This document shows, in pieces, positions 45,370 through 56,400 of a stretch of DNA of 64,000 nucleotides. The stretch comes from Orbilia blumenaviensis. Its lineage: Eukaryota > Ascomycota > Orbiliomycetes > Orbiliales > Orbiliaceae. The position numbers and the translations under genes are program-made. How positions within the stretch are numbered: the first letter of the stretch is position 1; each line of letters starts with the position of its first letter. Location: NCBI GenBank assembly GCA_036872755.1, contig JAVHNS010000001.1:3038001-3102000 (forward strand). The letters run 5' to 3'. The notes under the pieces were generated by a model, which worked only from the letters and a program-made list of their open reading frames with translations, did not search any database and was not told where the DNA came from.

Positions 45370-46653
45370 TTTGGAAATATGTATTTCTAGTAGATACTTA
45401 AGTATCTACTTTAAATATACTAGACTTGATCTTAAGGAGTGAGCCGAATAGTTAATTAAATCGCAGTGTATTCGAGCTATTCGGAACTAATAATATTTTT
45501 GTCGAGTGAAAAGCCCCTTCTCTGCTTTTAAAAAAGTATGAAATGGAGAAATCCGGTGCAGTGTAGATGGATACTTATATACCCTCAAAAGGCCAAGTCT
45601 TTCATAGACACAGTCCCCTTTTTTTTCATTTCGCAGCTAAAAGCCAAATCCAACAAAAGGTCATGCGAGAATCAATATGGCTTTATACATCCCACCGACT
45701 CAGCTAAGACCCAGCCGGGCCCTTCAATGCCCTAGACCCTTTTTCCAAACCCAAACCCCCTCCCATCCAAAATCCAGCTAATTGCCCTGAGTAAAGTTCC
45801 TCAAAGAGTGGATCCATTGTGAATGCTAGCCCTTGCCGCAATACCGATACAAGGGGCCTAGTCTCGCGTGGCAACTCCACCAGCACGGTCGTGGTTGGAC
45901 GCTAGACAAGACATTTGGGCCGTGCACCAGTTCGGTGGCGGGTCTTTGTCATTTCCCACGTGGAATTTTCCACTTTGTTTCCCTCTTTTTATCCTTCTTC
46001 GTTTTCTTCATGCCATCATTGAACTAGGGTTCGTGGTTGGCCTAGGCCTCAAGTTGCATGGGAACTGGGATTCCCACGATTCGATTAGATTTTTGAAGAA
46101 CAAATATTGGATTCAGATATCACGTATTAAGGCGTATTATTCCGCAAGCCGTTGAGAAGTGGGTACGCAACAAGTGATGGGGGGTTTCAGGTAAGATTGG
46201 AGTCTACTGAAAGAGAATATCTACACGCCCATCGTCATTAAAATTTACATTGCAGGATAGGTCCATGTCGATGATCAAATGAAAGCTAAGCAGATTGTAA
46301 TGGACTGGGTCCGGAGGAAACATGCGAAAAAGGAGAAGAAACAAGGCCCGTCAACACCCAAAATGACACAAGCTGAACCCAAGAAATAGTAATAAGAGGG
46401 AGCGAAGAAGAAAAGAGAGATATGAAATATAACGAGGCAATCCATACTCGAGAAACAAAAAAAGAAAAAAAGGAAAGAAAGGAACAGGATGAAACAATTA
46501 GTAATGACAAGTAAAAAAAAAAAAAATCAATAAACTCCTGTTGTAACCATGTCATATACGATACATAACTTTCATGAAGGTGGAGATCGAATCCTCTATC
46601 CTATATAACTTTTTGTCTTATCATTCCCAAACGGAACGGTCGGACATGAATGA
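45370..46653. other. Intergenic region, no gene supported
   Basis: Contains the promoter of the 2EXR-type gene at its left edge and the 3' flank of the next gene at its right. A CACGTG E-box lies at 45957-45962, and A-rich runs at about 46500-46530 lie in the 3' flank. The overlapping frames at 45538-46155 are not protein-like. Confidence 0.35.
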
Positions 46654-48519
46654 TTAGTAGCCTCGCTCCAAATCCATCTCCCAACCGGTCCGTTTCCCGG
46701 TCTTGGGATTGTTTGGCAATCCACCAGCCTTCAAGATCGGCCGCGGTGTGTTTCCCCTACTTGGTGCCGGCCTGATCGCGGCCTCGAACGGTGGGTAGGG
46801 GTCCATCTTGATCGCGACAACCTCCCAGTCCTTCGGTGGAGGTGCTGGCGGTGGGGTAACAGGGGACACTTTTACAGCAGCCTCCCGTCCACCCCTACTG
46901 TTGGTGTAGCTCGTGGGGCTGAGTGTTGAATTAGCATTGACCGGCACGGGCGTCTTCTGACGACTGTGGGCTCCACTCCTATCCCTTGCGTAAACTTGAG
47001 AAGAAGCGTATGGTTCGGCATGTGTTCTCGGTGCCACGTGCGCCTTTTCCTTGGAAGTATGAGATGGACCATATGACCACCCACTTTCATAGGACTGAGC
47101 GCTTAAGGGCCTTCGGTCGTCGTCGTAGCTATCAGTGCTTCGTCGGTAGTAGCTATCATACACCTGCGAGCGATAGTCGTAGTTCCTGTCCTCGTCATCA
47201 GAGTATTCCTCGCTATCGTAGCTAGAGTACCCATCATCGGAAAAGCGACGGCTAGCGCGGCTAGCGTCACTCGCGATGGTGGTTGAGGACATTGGACGCA
47301 ATTCGCGAGGAATGTGCTTTGTTGAATACTGAGGAGTTATTGAACGTGGTTCTGCCCTTTCCATCTTGGGGTATTGGTTAGGCATATTCATCCACGATGG
47401 GACGTATGGCTGGGGGTCACTGTTCTTCGCCGATGCAGACTCCAATGGGCTATAAGGCCTGATAGGTTGCATTTGGATAGGTGACAGCTGCGATTGGTTG
47501 TATGGGCTCTTTGAACTCTGTGGCTGCATCTCATTGCGCCTTGGTGGAGCAGGGCTCAATCCAACAGCAGTGAACGACTGAGGTGACTGCATTGCAATTG
47601 TCCTGGGCGTTCCCGCCGCTGATGGAGCAAATGGTCGGATAGCCAGAGGCATAGGAGGCGCCCTCCGGCTGGTAGTCCGAGGTGGGAACTTGTACGAACC
47701 CTCATTATCAGATGTAGTCATTGCGTGTGGGGGTTCTGAGATCCTTGTATCCTCATATATAATCTTGCCAGGAACCTCGAACTTGGGCATTGGTGGAGCC
47801 TGCGAAGAATATCCCTGGAATTGGTCCGCCTTTTGCTGTTGAGGCTTGAGCCTCTTGGGGACTAGGGCATCCGGGATAACGCTCACGGGCCTCAACGAAG
47901 GATTAGAAGTTACTTCGATTTTCAAAGTTGGTTCCATAGCCGGTTCCTGCGACTTTGAAGCCGATCTGAAATGGAATCGTGCAAGTGAACTCTTAGATCC
48001 AGATCTGGTATGGGTATTGTCCTTTGCATCCGGGTTTGCCGTCGAATTAATCCAGGATCCATTATTCGCTGCACCATTCATACCAGCTCCCTGGCCATTT
48101 CCACCGCTACCATTTTGTTGGTTTTTGAAAGACTCGATATATTCCTTCTTCGCATCCGTCATAGGCGGTTGTTCACTCCTAGAGTTTTTCTGACGGTAGG
48201 AGAAAAAAATCGTCAAAGCAAAGATCAGAAGAACAGCGCACCCGACTGCAATCCCAACGTATGAAACTGTAATTAACATGTTTTTTGGTTCTTCAGCTGC
48301 TGCCGCTGCCGCTGTTTCTGTTGCTTTTGTCGTTGTTGTCGAAGACACAGCTGCACTCGATTTTGTAGAAGAAACCGTTGTCGATGTCGATATCGTACTC
48401 GATGGAGACGGTATCGAAGATGTTGCTATCGACTGTGCGTGAGAAAGAAGAGGGTTGAGAAAGAGGACCAAGAAGGGGCCGAGTGGCACCCGGTGCACTC
48501 GACGTGTCATCTTAATCAT
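46654..48519 (-). CDS. Signal-anchored membrane protein with Ser/Thr-rich ectodomain and long Pro-rich tail
   Basis: An intronless frame of 621 residues. A signal peptide (about 1-28, LGPFLVLFLNPLLSHAQ) is followed by a short Ser/Thr/Ala ectodomain (about 29-80) and a transmembrane helix (about 82-106, LITVSYVGIAVGCAVLLIFA). The cytoplasmic tail of more than 500 residues is disordered and rich in Pro, Ser, Arg and Tyr. It includes the acidic patch YDSEEYSDDEDRNYDYRSQ, proline motifs such as APPMPLAIRP and PPPAPPPKDWE, and a conserved-looking end GWEMDLERGY. This architecture is like Mid2/Wsc/Axl2-type surface sensors, with an exposed O-glycosylated stalk and a signalling tail. I cannot name the family. 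Start may be Met1 or Met4 (MTRRVHR). Confidence 0.72.
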   Translation of the reverse strand: MIKMTRRVHRVPLGPFLVLFLNPLLSHAQSIATSSIPSPSSTISTSTTVSSTKSSAAVSSTTTTKATETAAAAAAEEPKNMLITVSYVGIAVGCAVLLIFALTIFFSYRQKNSRSEQPPMTDAKKEYIESFKNQQNGSGGNGQGAGMNGAANNGSWINSTANPDAKDNTHTRSGSKSSLARFHFRSASKSQEPAMEPTLKIEVTSNPSLRPVSVIPDALVPKRLKPQQQKADQFQGYSSQAPPMPKFEVPGKIIYEDTRISEPPHAMTTSDNEGSYKFPPRTTSRRAPPMPLAIRPFAPSAAGTPRTIAMQSPQSFTAVGLSPAPPRRNEMQPQSSKSPYNQSQLSPIQMQPIRPYSPLESASAKNSDPQPYVPSWMNMPNQYPKMERAEPRSITPQYSTKHIPRELRPMSSTTIASDASRASRRFSDDGYSSYDSEEYSDDEDRNYDYRSQVYDSYYRRSTDSYDDDRRPLSAQSYESGWSYGPSHTSKEKAHVAPRTHAEPYASSQVYARDRSGAHSRQKTPVPVNANSTLSPTSYTNSRGGREAAVKVSPVTPPPAPPPKDWEVVAIKMDPYPPFEAAIRPAPSRGNTPRPILKAGGLPNNPKTGKRTGWEMDLERGY

Positions 48520-51473
48520 ATGTAAACGAAGTATATTATAATCTTGTTTGCTGAAAGGTCATCGACAAATTTTCAAACAAGCCTTTGCCCTTCCTTGCTA
48601 ATATTATTAATGGGTGGTGTTATAAGATCTCCCTGATAAGTGTGAATCGACAATACTCGACCGTTTGGCTAAGGGAGTACTGGATCAATAAACGTATCCA
48701 CCTTGTTTCAATATAAATGATGTAGTGAAGTGAAATTAAAAGAGAATTAAACAAAAGCCTCCGCAAAATGATGTGTAGTATAAGTGTGTATAAAACCAGC
48801 TTAACCTTCCCAGAAAGTTATGCGTATAGTTGCGCGCCGTGTGTCGCAGAAATGAATATTATTATTAAAGGGAATGATATGAATGCAAAATGTGTAACCG
48901 GTACCTGCACCATAAAAGAGAGGAAAGGGAAGAAGAATATAAAAACGAAACTAGGGGGGTACCAAATGCTTCATATACTTAGTCCCAAAAGAGCGAAGGT
49001 TGCGTCTCTCAGGAGGAAGCAGAAGCAAAATTTGGCCGAATGGAGGAGCGGACAGCTTAGAGAATCAAGTAGCGTCTCACAGAATCAAAAAAAGTAACAA
49101 GCCACCTGGTTACCATGTTCTTGCATATGCGCACTGCGCTGGGGCACATAAAGGCAAAGAGTGAAATGGACAAGGGTCCGCGTTTACAAGGTATATCGCA
49201 AGACCTCTGCTTTTGAGAGCTCAAAGTCAAAGCTAAGAAGCGAAAGAAAGAAAGAGAAATAAAAAAAATGAAAAATGAAAAAGTCATATGTGAATGACCT
49301 TGCCATGACACCATCTCCACTATGGAACGGCGAGCCATTGGTAAGATTGGAGAGTCTCCAAAGCGGCTATAGCTATTCTTATGGCCTCCAAGACCCGTAC
49401 CCGCCATCATGCATCTTCGCCTCACTTTGCAGCCCGACCACGCACTCTCTACTTATCATTAAGTATTCACGGGCATTGCCAAGTAAACACTAACTGATGA
49501 TGAATGAGCGCCCTTACAGATGCCAGCAGCCTTCTACAACGACAAAGCCATTTCCCAACATTTTCGGGTCCCTAGTCCACGGGTAGCCGTGCATTATGGA
49601 TCCCCTCCCGTCAGGAACGGCCACTGGAATGTTATCCTGTTGGACGGTTCCGTTGCTCTGCTGAAAACCTAAGCATGAACTAGACTCTGCCAGCCTTAAC
49701 CTTTCCTCTTGAGAAGAGAGCTAGTATGCACGTATGCGGGGGATATATTGTCAAGACGTGTTGTTGTCCAATCCCTCAGCGCTTGCCGCCGACCCCAAAA
49801 TTAATGTGAGATATCGATGTCCTTGGCAACCGGGGCCCAACCCACCAATTGAAGCGCAAAAGTGGAGCCGGGGCTATTTTTGGGCTGTGCGACGTTCCCG
49901 AAAAGAGGAACCTGGGCGGCTCTTTGGGCGGTTGCGAGAGATTGAGTTTTTCGTGAACTCATACCATTGGCCTGTGATATTTCCTGACCTTTTCTTTATT
50001 TTTTGCAAGCTTTGCTTGAGAAGGCAGGCCATGGTCAGGATCTTTAGGAACGTTTCGTTTTGCGAATTCCTATCATGATGCCTTTGCGGAAAAGAACCCT
50101 TGAGAGTCTGGAAATATTCCGACAAATCAAGGAACCCCAGACCCGATCGATTTGAATCAGAAATATAGCCCGGGAATTAAACAGTAATTATCCGGCCGAA
50201 AAGGTAATGAAGGGTTTCCCAATTCGATTGGTATTCGTTGGCCCAGAGTATGGATTCGGAATACGAGATCTTGGCCCATATATAGACACATTCGAAACAA
50301 ATGGGTTTGTATGAATAATTTCTTCAACTACGAAAGTACAAGCGATTCTTGGCTAGTTCAAGATCGTATATGTGAGCAACTACACCATGTTTCTAGAAGT
50401 TTGCCTTTTAATCTTCGGCGATACTCTGAAAACCGTTTAAATGACATCCAACGAACCTAAAGGCAAACAGGATCGTGTATGTGCAATGCATATGTACCTG
50501 ATCATCATGTTAAACTTCCCGGTTGGCCCCATCGATCAATCAATTAACGCATAGCGTTTGCAGATGTTCATGCAACTCTAGGTTCCAGTCGCAACACTAG
50601 CGGCGCCATTCAGGAACAGACTTTCGTTCCTGGACAGCATCAGATGCGGGGGTCTCAGAAAAGACTATCTTGGGTTTAGAGTACATCCACTTGCGCATAG
50701 ATTTAGCTGGGTTTCATATCGTGGCTTGGTCTAAGTTAGTAGCTGGCAGTCGACAACTAGTAGCACGTAAGACAGCGCATGCAGTGGCCCTATAGCTAGT
50801 TGTGGCTAGGGTAGTTCGAGATCCAGTCTCGGCACTTTCGATAGCTCTCAACAGGATTCGAACCAAAAGTTGAAAAACTGTGGGATAACAATACCCGACA
50901 ACCTGGTACCCCAAGCCAGCTTAGTCAAAGCTTGTATATGCAGATGGTGCCTAACTATCCTAGAGCATAAGCATCCATAATGATGTGGCTGTATCCTTGT
51001 TCCTCTAAAATAGAAGGTTTTTTTATTGAATATTTGTCTACATGAGAAACGAGTGACGAAGAAAGAAAGATAAAAAAAGTCAAGAATCCTTGATCGATCC
51101 TGGAGCAGGGCAAGGAAACATAAAAGAAAAAAGAGCGTAGTGAAACTAAATGTGTTAATGCAGACAGTGCATGTATGAGGCACATAATAATGCATAGACC
51201 CGAAATTGATAACGATAACAATAGTGTTCCTTCTTCTCCATGTACTGCTATCTAGCAATGCGTTATCTATCCCCGACCGAGAGGAAAGGAATGATTAATT
51301 TTGTAATAAGGCTGCCTTGTACGCCGCACGTACTTCCATATTAAAAATCGCTAGGGTCGTCATGAATTAAGAGGTGCCCATCGCTAAAGTCACGATCAAG
51401 TACCTATTAGATGCGTTAGCCTACCATGCTACTGCGAAACATATAAAAGAACCAGGCACTCGACTAGTGAAAC
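48520..51473. other. Intergenic region of 3 kb, no gene supported
   Basis: The left part is the promoter of the membrane protein. Between about 48700 and 50150 there are A/G-rich patches and short frames without conserved features. Near 50843-50855 the minus strand holds GGTTCGAATCC, an exact match to the tRNA B-box, but flanking arms do not fold into a tRNA. The right edge (about 51000-51470) is T-rich on the minus strand, as expected for the 3' flank of the NRAMP gene. Confidence 0.35.
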
Positions 51474-53266
51474 TTACACATTCAACCCAGCAATGAAACC
51501 CCAGACCACAACTGCGAACGTGCAGGTGAACCAATTGTTGCTCATATCGACGGTACGCCTTGTGACAACCCCATCTTCAACTCCTGTATCATTATTTGTA
51601 ATAATCTCGCCGTTTGGATCCTCCACTTGCATGTATTTTGCCCGACAGGTCAACCAGATCAAAGGAGCTGTCACAAATGGAAGGATGATACTGAGCGTGA
51701 CTTGGCTGGCATTCAACACCTCTGCTAATCCCTTTCGTCCAACTGCTGCAGCCACAACTATGGAAGGCAGAATGGCGATGCCACGGGTAACGAGGCGTCG
51801 GAGCCAAGGTCGGATTCGCCAGTTAAGGAACCCTTCAGAGATCATCTGACCGGCAAGTGTGACGACAACTCCAGCAGACTCGCCAGAGAAAAGAAGGGCA
51901 ACGGCAAAGAGAATACCAGCGGCTTTACCCAAGTTTTCGACTAAAAGGTCATAGATACTGAATAAATCGGCGTCTTGGGCTTCTGGGGTATCGGAGAGAG
52001 TAGCAGCAGAGACAATGAGGATAGCAGAGTTTGCAAAAAGCGCACAGGTAAATAATGAAATTGCCATATCAGTGATACAGAAGGGCATTGTATAGTTGAT
52101 AGCCTCTAGAGTGGGCTTGTATTTGCGTTCGACGGTGATAGCCGTGTCTTCGGTGGCAACAGTAGCGGTACTTTCATTGACATGCCAGTTGTCGTATTCT
52201 TTCATACGGGCTTGAACGATACCGCTACCCAAAAAGAGTGAATGAGGCATAACCGTAGCACCAAGGATACCGCAAGAGAGATACAGGCCGTTCCCTGATG
52301 CGACAGCCTTAGACGGGAGGTAGCCCCTAAAGACTTCGCCGACTGGAGTATCCTCTATATGTGCCAGCTCAATAGCAAAACATATAACGACCCCAAAGAC
52401 GAGCAGAGCGACGAAAAATTCGAACCAGCGAATGTGCTTGACAGGACCATCGGCATTGTAGAACCACAAAACAATGAAAGTGTCGAGGATGGTGACAGCA
52501 CAACCGGCAACGAGTGGAACTTTGAGAAGGATGTTCAGTGCGATTGCAGAACCAATGACTTCCGCCATGTCTGTTGCGATGATCGCAGCCTCAGCGAAGA
52601 AGTAAAGCGTCCAGCAGAGCCATCGTGGGAAGTTTCTCTTGCAATTTTCAGCCAAATCAACGCCGGTAACACTACCAAGTTTGACACACAGAGATTGAAG
52701 GAAGATGGCCAGAATATTGGCGAGAAGGATGACAAACAAGTGTGAAAACCTGAATGCAGCACCAGCCGCGACCTTTAAGGATGGTTAGCATAGGAAAATC
52801 AACTTGAAGGATATTCTTAGTTAAGACTCACATCAGTAGCATAGTTTCCAGGGTCCATATATGATACAGAGATCATGAATCCCGGTCCCATAAACTTAGC
52901 ATACTTGATAACCAAAGTGAGTATTTTCTTCCAGACCGTATCTTCGGGGCCCACTCCGCCAGCTGGAGGCTCACGTCTCCCGGCGCTGGCGAAGAAGTAG
53001 ACCCTCTTCTTTGGCTTCTCTGGACCTTTATTGCCTTCCATCCTCTTCTTTTCCTCGTCTTCTACGACTTCTACAACATCGTGTAAACCACTCTTCTCAC
53101 CTCCGTTTCCAGCTCTCGGGGAGCCAGAAACGCCCCCCTCCCCACCACCCCCTACAGTGGTAATCTGGACAGTGTCGCTGTCCGAGGACTCAACCACGCC
53201 GTCGCCTCCAGCAGAATTGTTGAACGTATTGATACCGCCACGACTGGCATCATTACGACGATTCAT
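51474..53266 (-). CDS. NRAMP-family divalent metal transporter (Smf-like), 2 coding exons seen
   Basis: Exons 53266-52832 and 52772-51474 give 577 residues when started at the first in-frame ATG (MNRRNDASRG), close to yeast Smf1 (575). After a polar N-terminus, FMGPGFMISVSYMDPGNYAT gives the TM1 metal-binding DPGN motif. The junction reads DPGNYATD-VAAGAAF, as expected. TM6 carries the MPH motif in GATVMPHSLFLGSG (about 318-320). About eleven helices are visible in all. Smf proteins import Mn2+, Fe2+ and other divalent ions with protons at the plasma membrane, endosome or vacuole; the paralogue type cannot be told here. The frame remains open upstream to 53425 without an ATG, next to an acceptor CAG and a 28-nt T tract on the plus strand. 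A further 5' exon is therefore possible. Confidence 0.88.
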
Positions 53267-53434
53267 ATTGGAGACGTTATTGAGGTCGGAGTTGGTAGTG
53301 AGATCTGCAGGAAGGTGGTTTGGCTGCTGATTGTATTCATCGTGTTCAATGGTATCATCGACACGAGATGGGCCTGGTGAGGTTCGTATGACATCTTTAT
53401 TAGCAAAAATCCTGTTGATAAACAAAAAAGCTGA

Positions 53435-53437
<3 letters not shown>

Positions 53438-53465
<28 letters not shown>
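53438..53465. repeat. Poly-T/poly-A tract, 28 nt
   Basis: An uninterrupted run of 28 T on the plus strand (A on the transcribed strand of the NRAMP gene), a short distance 5' of its coding sequence. In transcript orientation it lies just before the possible acceptor upstream of 53425, so it may be in an intron, a leader or the promoter. Runs of this length are often length-variable. Confidence 0.95.
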
Positions 53466-56400
53466 CTATCCCGGCCTGATCGAAATACAATGAGGCAATT
53501 ATGATGATAGCGAAAACGTATTTATCAAAATAGTCGTTATCGTGCACATGAGCAACGATATTTAGCTCGTTGAATCGGGAATGTCGGGTTGTGTGGCTTT
53601 CGGGATTATCGATCGTGCTTTGGGAGAGGGCTCGAAGGCAGCCAAGCCAGTCCGGAGTCTGCCCGAAACAGCTGCCCAACTGAAAATTGTTTGCTCCATC
53701 CCAGTCACCGCAACGGCGCAAGGGAGAAAAGTGGATTGCCAATGAAAGAGAGGACAACATCTGGAATGTTTGAAACGGAAACCGACTTACAGTTCATTTT
53801 GGCTAGCTAGTAGCGTGGCGAACCTCGAGTTCGAAAGTTCAAGTAACGCCGGCGATGAGGACAAGACTTATGTAGGCTTCTGCAATAGAAAACAAGAGGA
53901 ATTGAACGCGACGATGTAAAAACAGACGTCAACGGTGCGACAGCGAATGCAATGATGGGAGATAGCAAATCGAGTAGAGAATTGAAGGATGGTCAAACTA
54001 GGGAACACAGCAAGAAGCAACCTGCAGATGATGATGAGATATAAGTGTGCAACGGCACTATGAGTGGATCAGCGAACTGCTTCGGGCAAGTCGGGATTGG
54101 GCTGAAGGAGTTTGAGTAAAGACACGGGATCGGAAAAAGTCGAAGGTGATCAATTGTAATGCTGGAACCATGCAGGTGCACGGTGAAGGTCAGCAATCAA
54201 GCACGCAACAGCTGGGTAAGCTGATCCCTAGCCTTGTTGGGTAACGTATCGTACCTCTGGAACCACCCTGGTCACTTTGCTTGCTACACAGATTGGCCGA
54301 AGTAAATCCTGACTTAGTATCTAGGAAGTACCTTCGAAAGTATGTACGCATAAGTAGCTCTGAGCTATCACTCGCTCATGTGTTCGAGGCCTGGTATGTG
54401 CCTTCCAAGCTAACGACAATGCGGATATTGGCGAGATATCGGCTGCACTTAGTCCATGGGTTGCTTGCTGCAGGTGGAGAACTGTGGATAGTATCGAAAA
54501 AAACGGCGGTTGAAACGAAACGCACTAACCACCGAAACAACCATTTTCACTTGAAATTTCGGAAACAAAATAAAATATGGTCGAATGAAAATACAAATTC
54601 AAGTCTCAGGAAGGAAGAGAAACCTAAGGAAAGGAGAAATGAGGCTAGGGAAATTGATATCGATAATCGAATCACGACATCATCGAAACACGCAACAACA
54701 GTGAAAGCTTTCGCCAATTTTCTTAGCCTGCAACTCTAAAGCTTAACCAAAGCAGCCCAGTCTTCTAGAACAGGGTGGACTCAATCCCATGCATCCATCC
54801 TCTTTCCCTCTTGCGCCTCATCCAGTACCCGATTGGGTTCCTTCGGACTTGATACTTATTGTTTCGCAGCCCACCCTTTTTTTTTTTTTTTTTTTTTCCT
54901 TTTCCTTGAGCCGTCCCAGCTTAGTATCCAATTTTTCTGCTCTAGATCCATGCGAAATTGCATCGGATATCAATGCAATGGCAGCAATGCAATGGAACGC
55001 AGGTTAACAAGCGTCAGCTGGCCCCTCCGTGTTGCGAATTCGCGAAGCTAGATTTAGCGAAAGAACCAAATCTGTTGTCTGCGTGGTCTCGAGACCATGT
55101 CTGCCCAACGAGACCATTGTCTGCCGATTTATCATTACGGCTCTGTATATTCTTGAATATCTTTGTTAATAAACTTTAACTACCTACCTAGGTAATCCTT
55201 AGGATAAAAAACTTGCCTGTAAGAGAAAATAGCATATTTTCATAATAATTTATTTAATTCTTTTTAAGCCGCTATCTGGTTTGGCGGGGGAAGAGCAAAA
55301 AAAGTGCGTTGCAACAACGCTGTAGCCACACTGCAAAAAATAACATGATACACATCGTAGTGACATTGCAGTGACATTCTGATAACCTTTCTTTCTTTCT
55401 AGGTTGCGATAATCAAGTTTGAATTTTGTTGGTACACAGTATTACCTAATTTGTGGATCTTGATCATGTTGATAAACTTAAGGCTGATATGGTCTGGTTG
55501 GAACCTGTTCAAAGCTGCACACTATCTAGTGCCTTGCAACACAGACGGCCTTGATAGACATTGCCACTGCGCATGCTTCAATGTTACGAGCCAAATCGTT
55601 CACACACCTATCACCACTATTACCGAGACCCACAAGACCCGCGGTTTAATCTACTTAGATTTGGGATTTGCCATCCGATCCGCCGTCAAATTCCTTTGTA
55701 TCACAGCCTTAAGGACTTAAGGTTTAGAGCCGGATGTAATGCTTTAGGAGGGATGCGGTTTGTACACGCGTTTATTCAAAAAGTTATGTGACTGTCATAC
55801 TCTGAAATCTGTCTAACGACTCGTAAGCTCATGGTGCTCCGCGAGTCTGTTTAATGTGACGTGTAACCAAATCAACTGCCGTTAGGTGAAGTGATATAGA
55901 TGCCGGTGTCAGCAGTGAATGCTAAACTTCAAAGTGCTCCATTGTCCTAGTTGATTAAAAAACTTTCATCAGATCTATCCGCTGACGAACTTTTATGGAG
56001 CTTCTTACCAAAGGAACGAGGGGGCTGTGGTTCCAAAGTTTTCCCCGGCTCGCCAGGAACGGTGCATTGTATTAGAAGGACGGGGTGTTCTACATGACGC
56101 CGTTCTAATGCTTGCAATGCAATCACTGTAGCAGTTTTTTCATGATATACGGGTTCTAGATTAATCCCGGAGAATTTGAGTTATGTCTTAAATTGGAGCC
56201 AAAACTATATAATATGACAGTAACGACCAAATAGCCGGTATCAGGAAAATAATCGTAAAACGGATTTTATGCGTTAAAACGAGGCAGTCTTGCAGAATTT
56301 GGGACCGGCTTCATACATATATGCATATTATAGCAGTCTCAATGTATATAAGGCCAAGCAATTTTGGTCGAATGATCAATAGACCAGCGGCTGGGGACGG

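Noticed and set aside
50714..50950. tRNA-like B-box GGTTCGAATCC on the minus strand and a second GTTCGAGATCC on the plus strand
   Set aside because: Surrounding sequence does not form a T stem, an acceptor stem or a D arm, and no A-box is correctly spaced. A SINE relic is possible but unsupported without other copies.
53263..53760. Frame across the poly-A tract read as poly-Lys
   Set aside because: The Lys run is only the translated homopolymer, and it overlaps the NRAMP N-terminal frame, which is better supported.
54281..55791. Several plus-strand frames of 70-150 residues in the gene-poor region
   Set aside because: No signal, domain, splice structure or composition bias. They do not join into a longer protein through clean introns.
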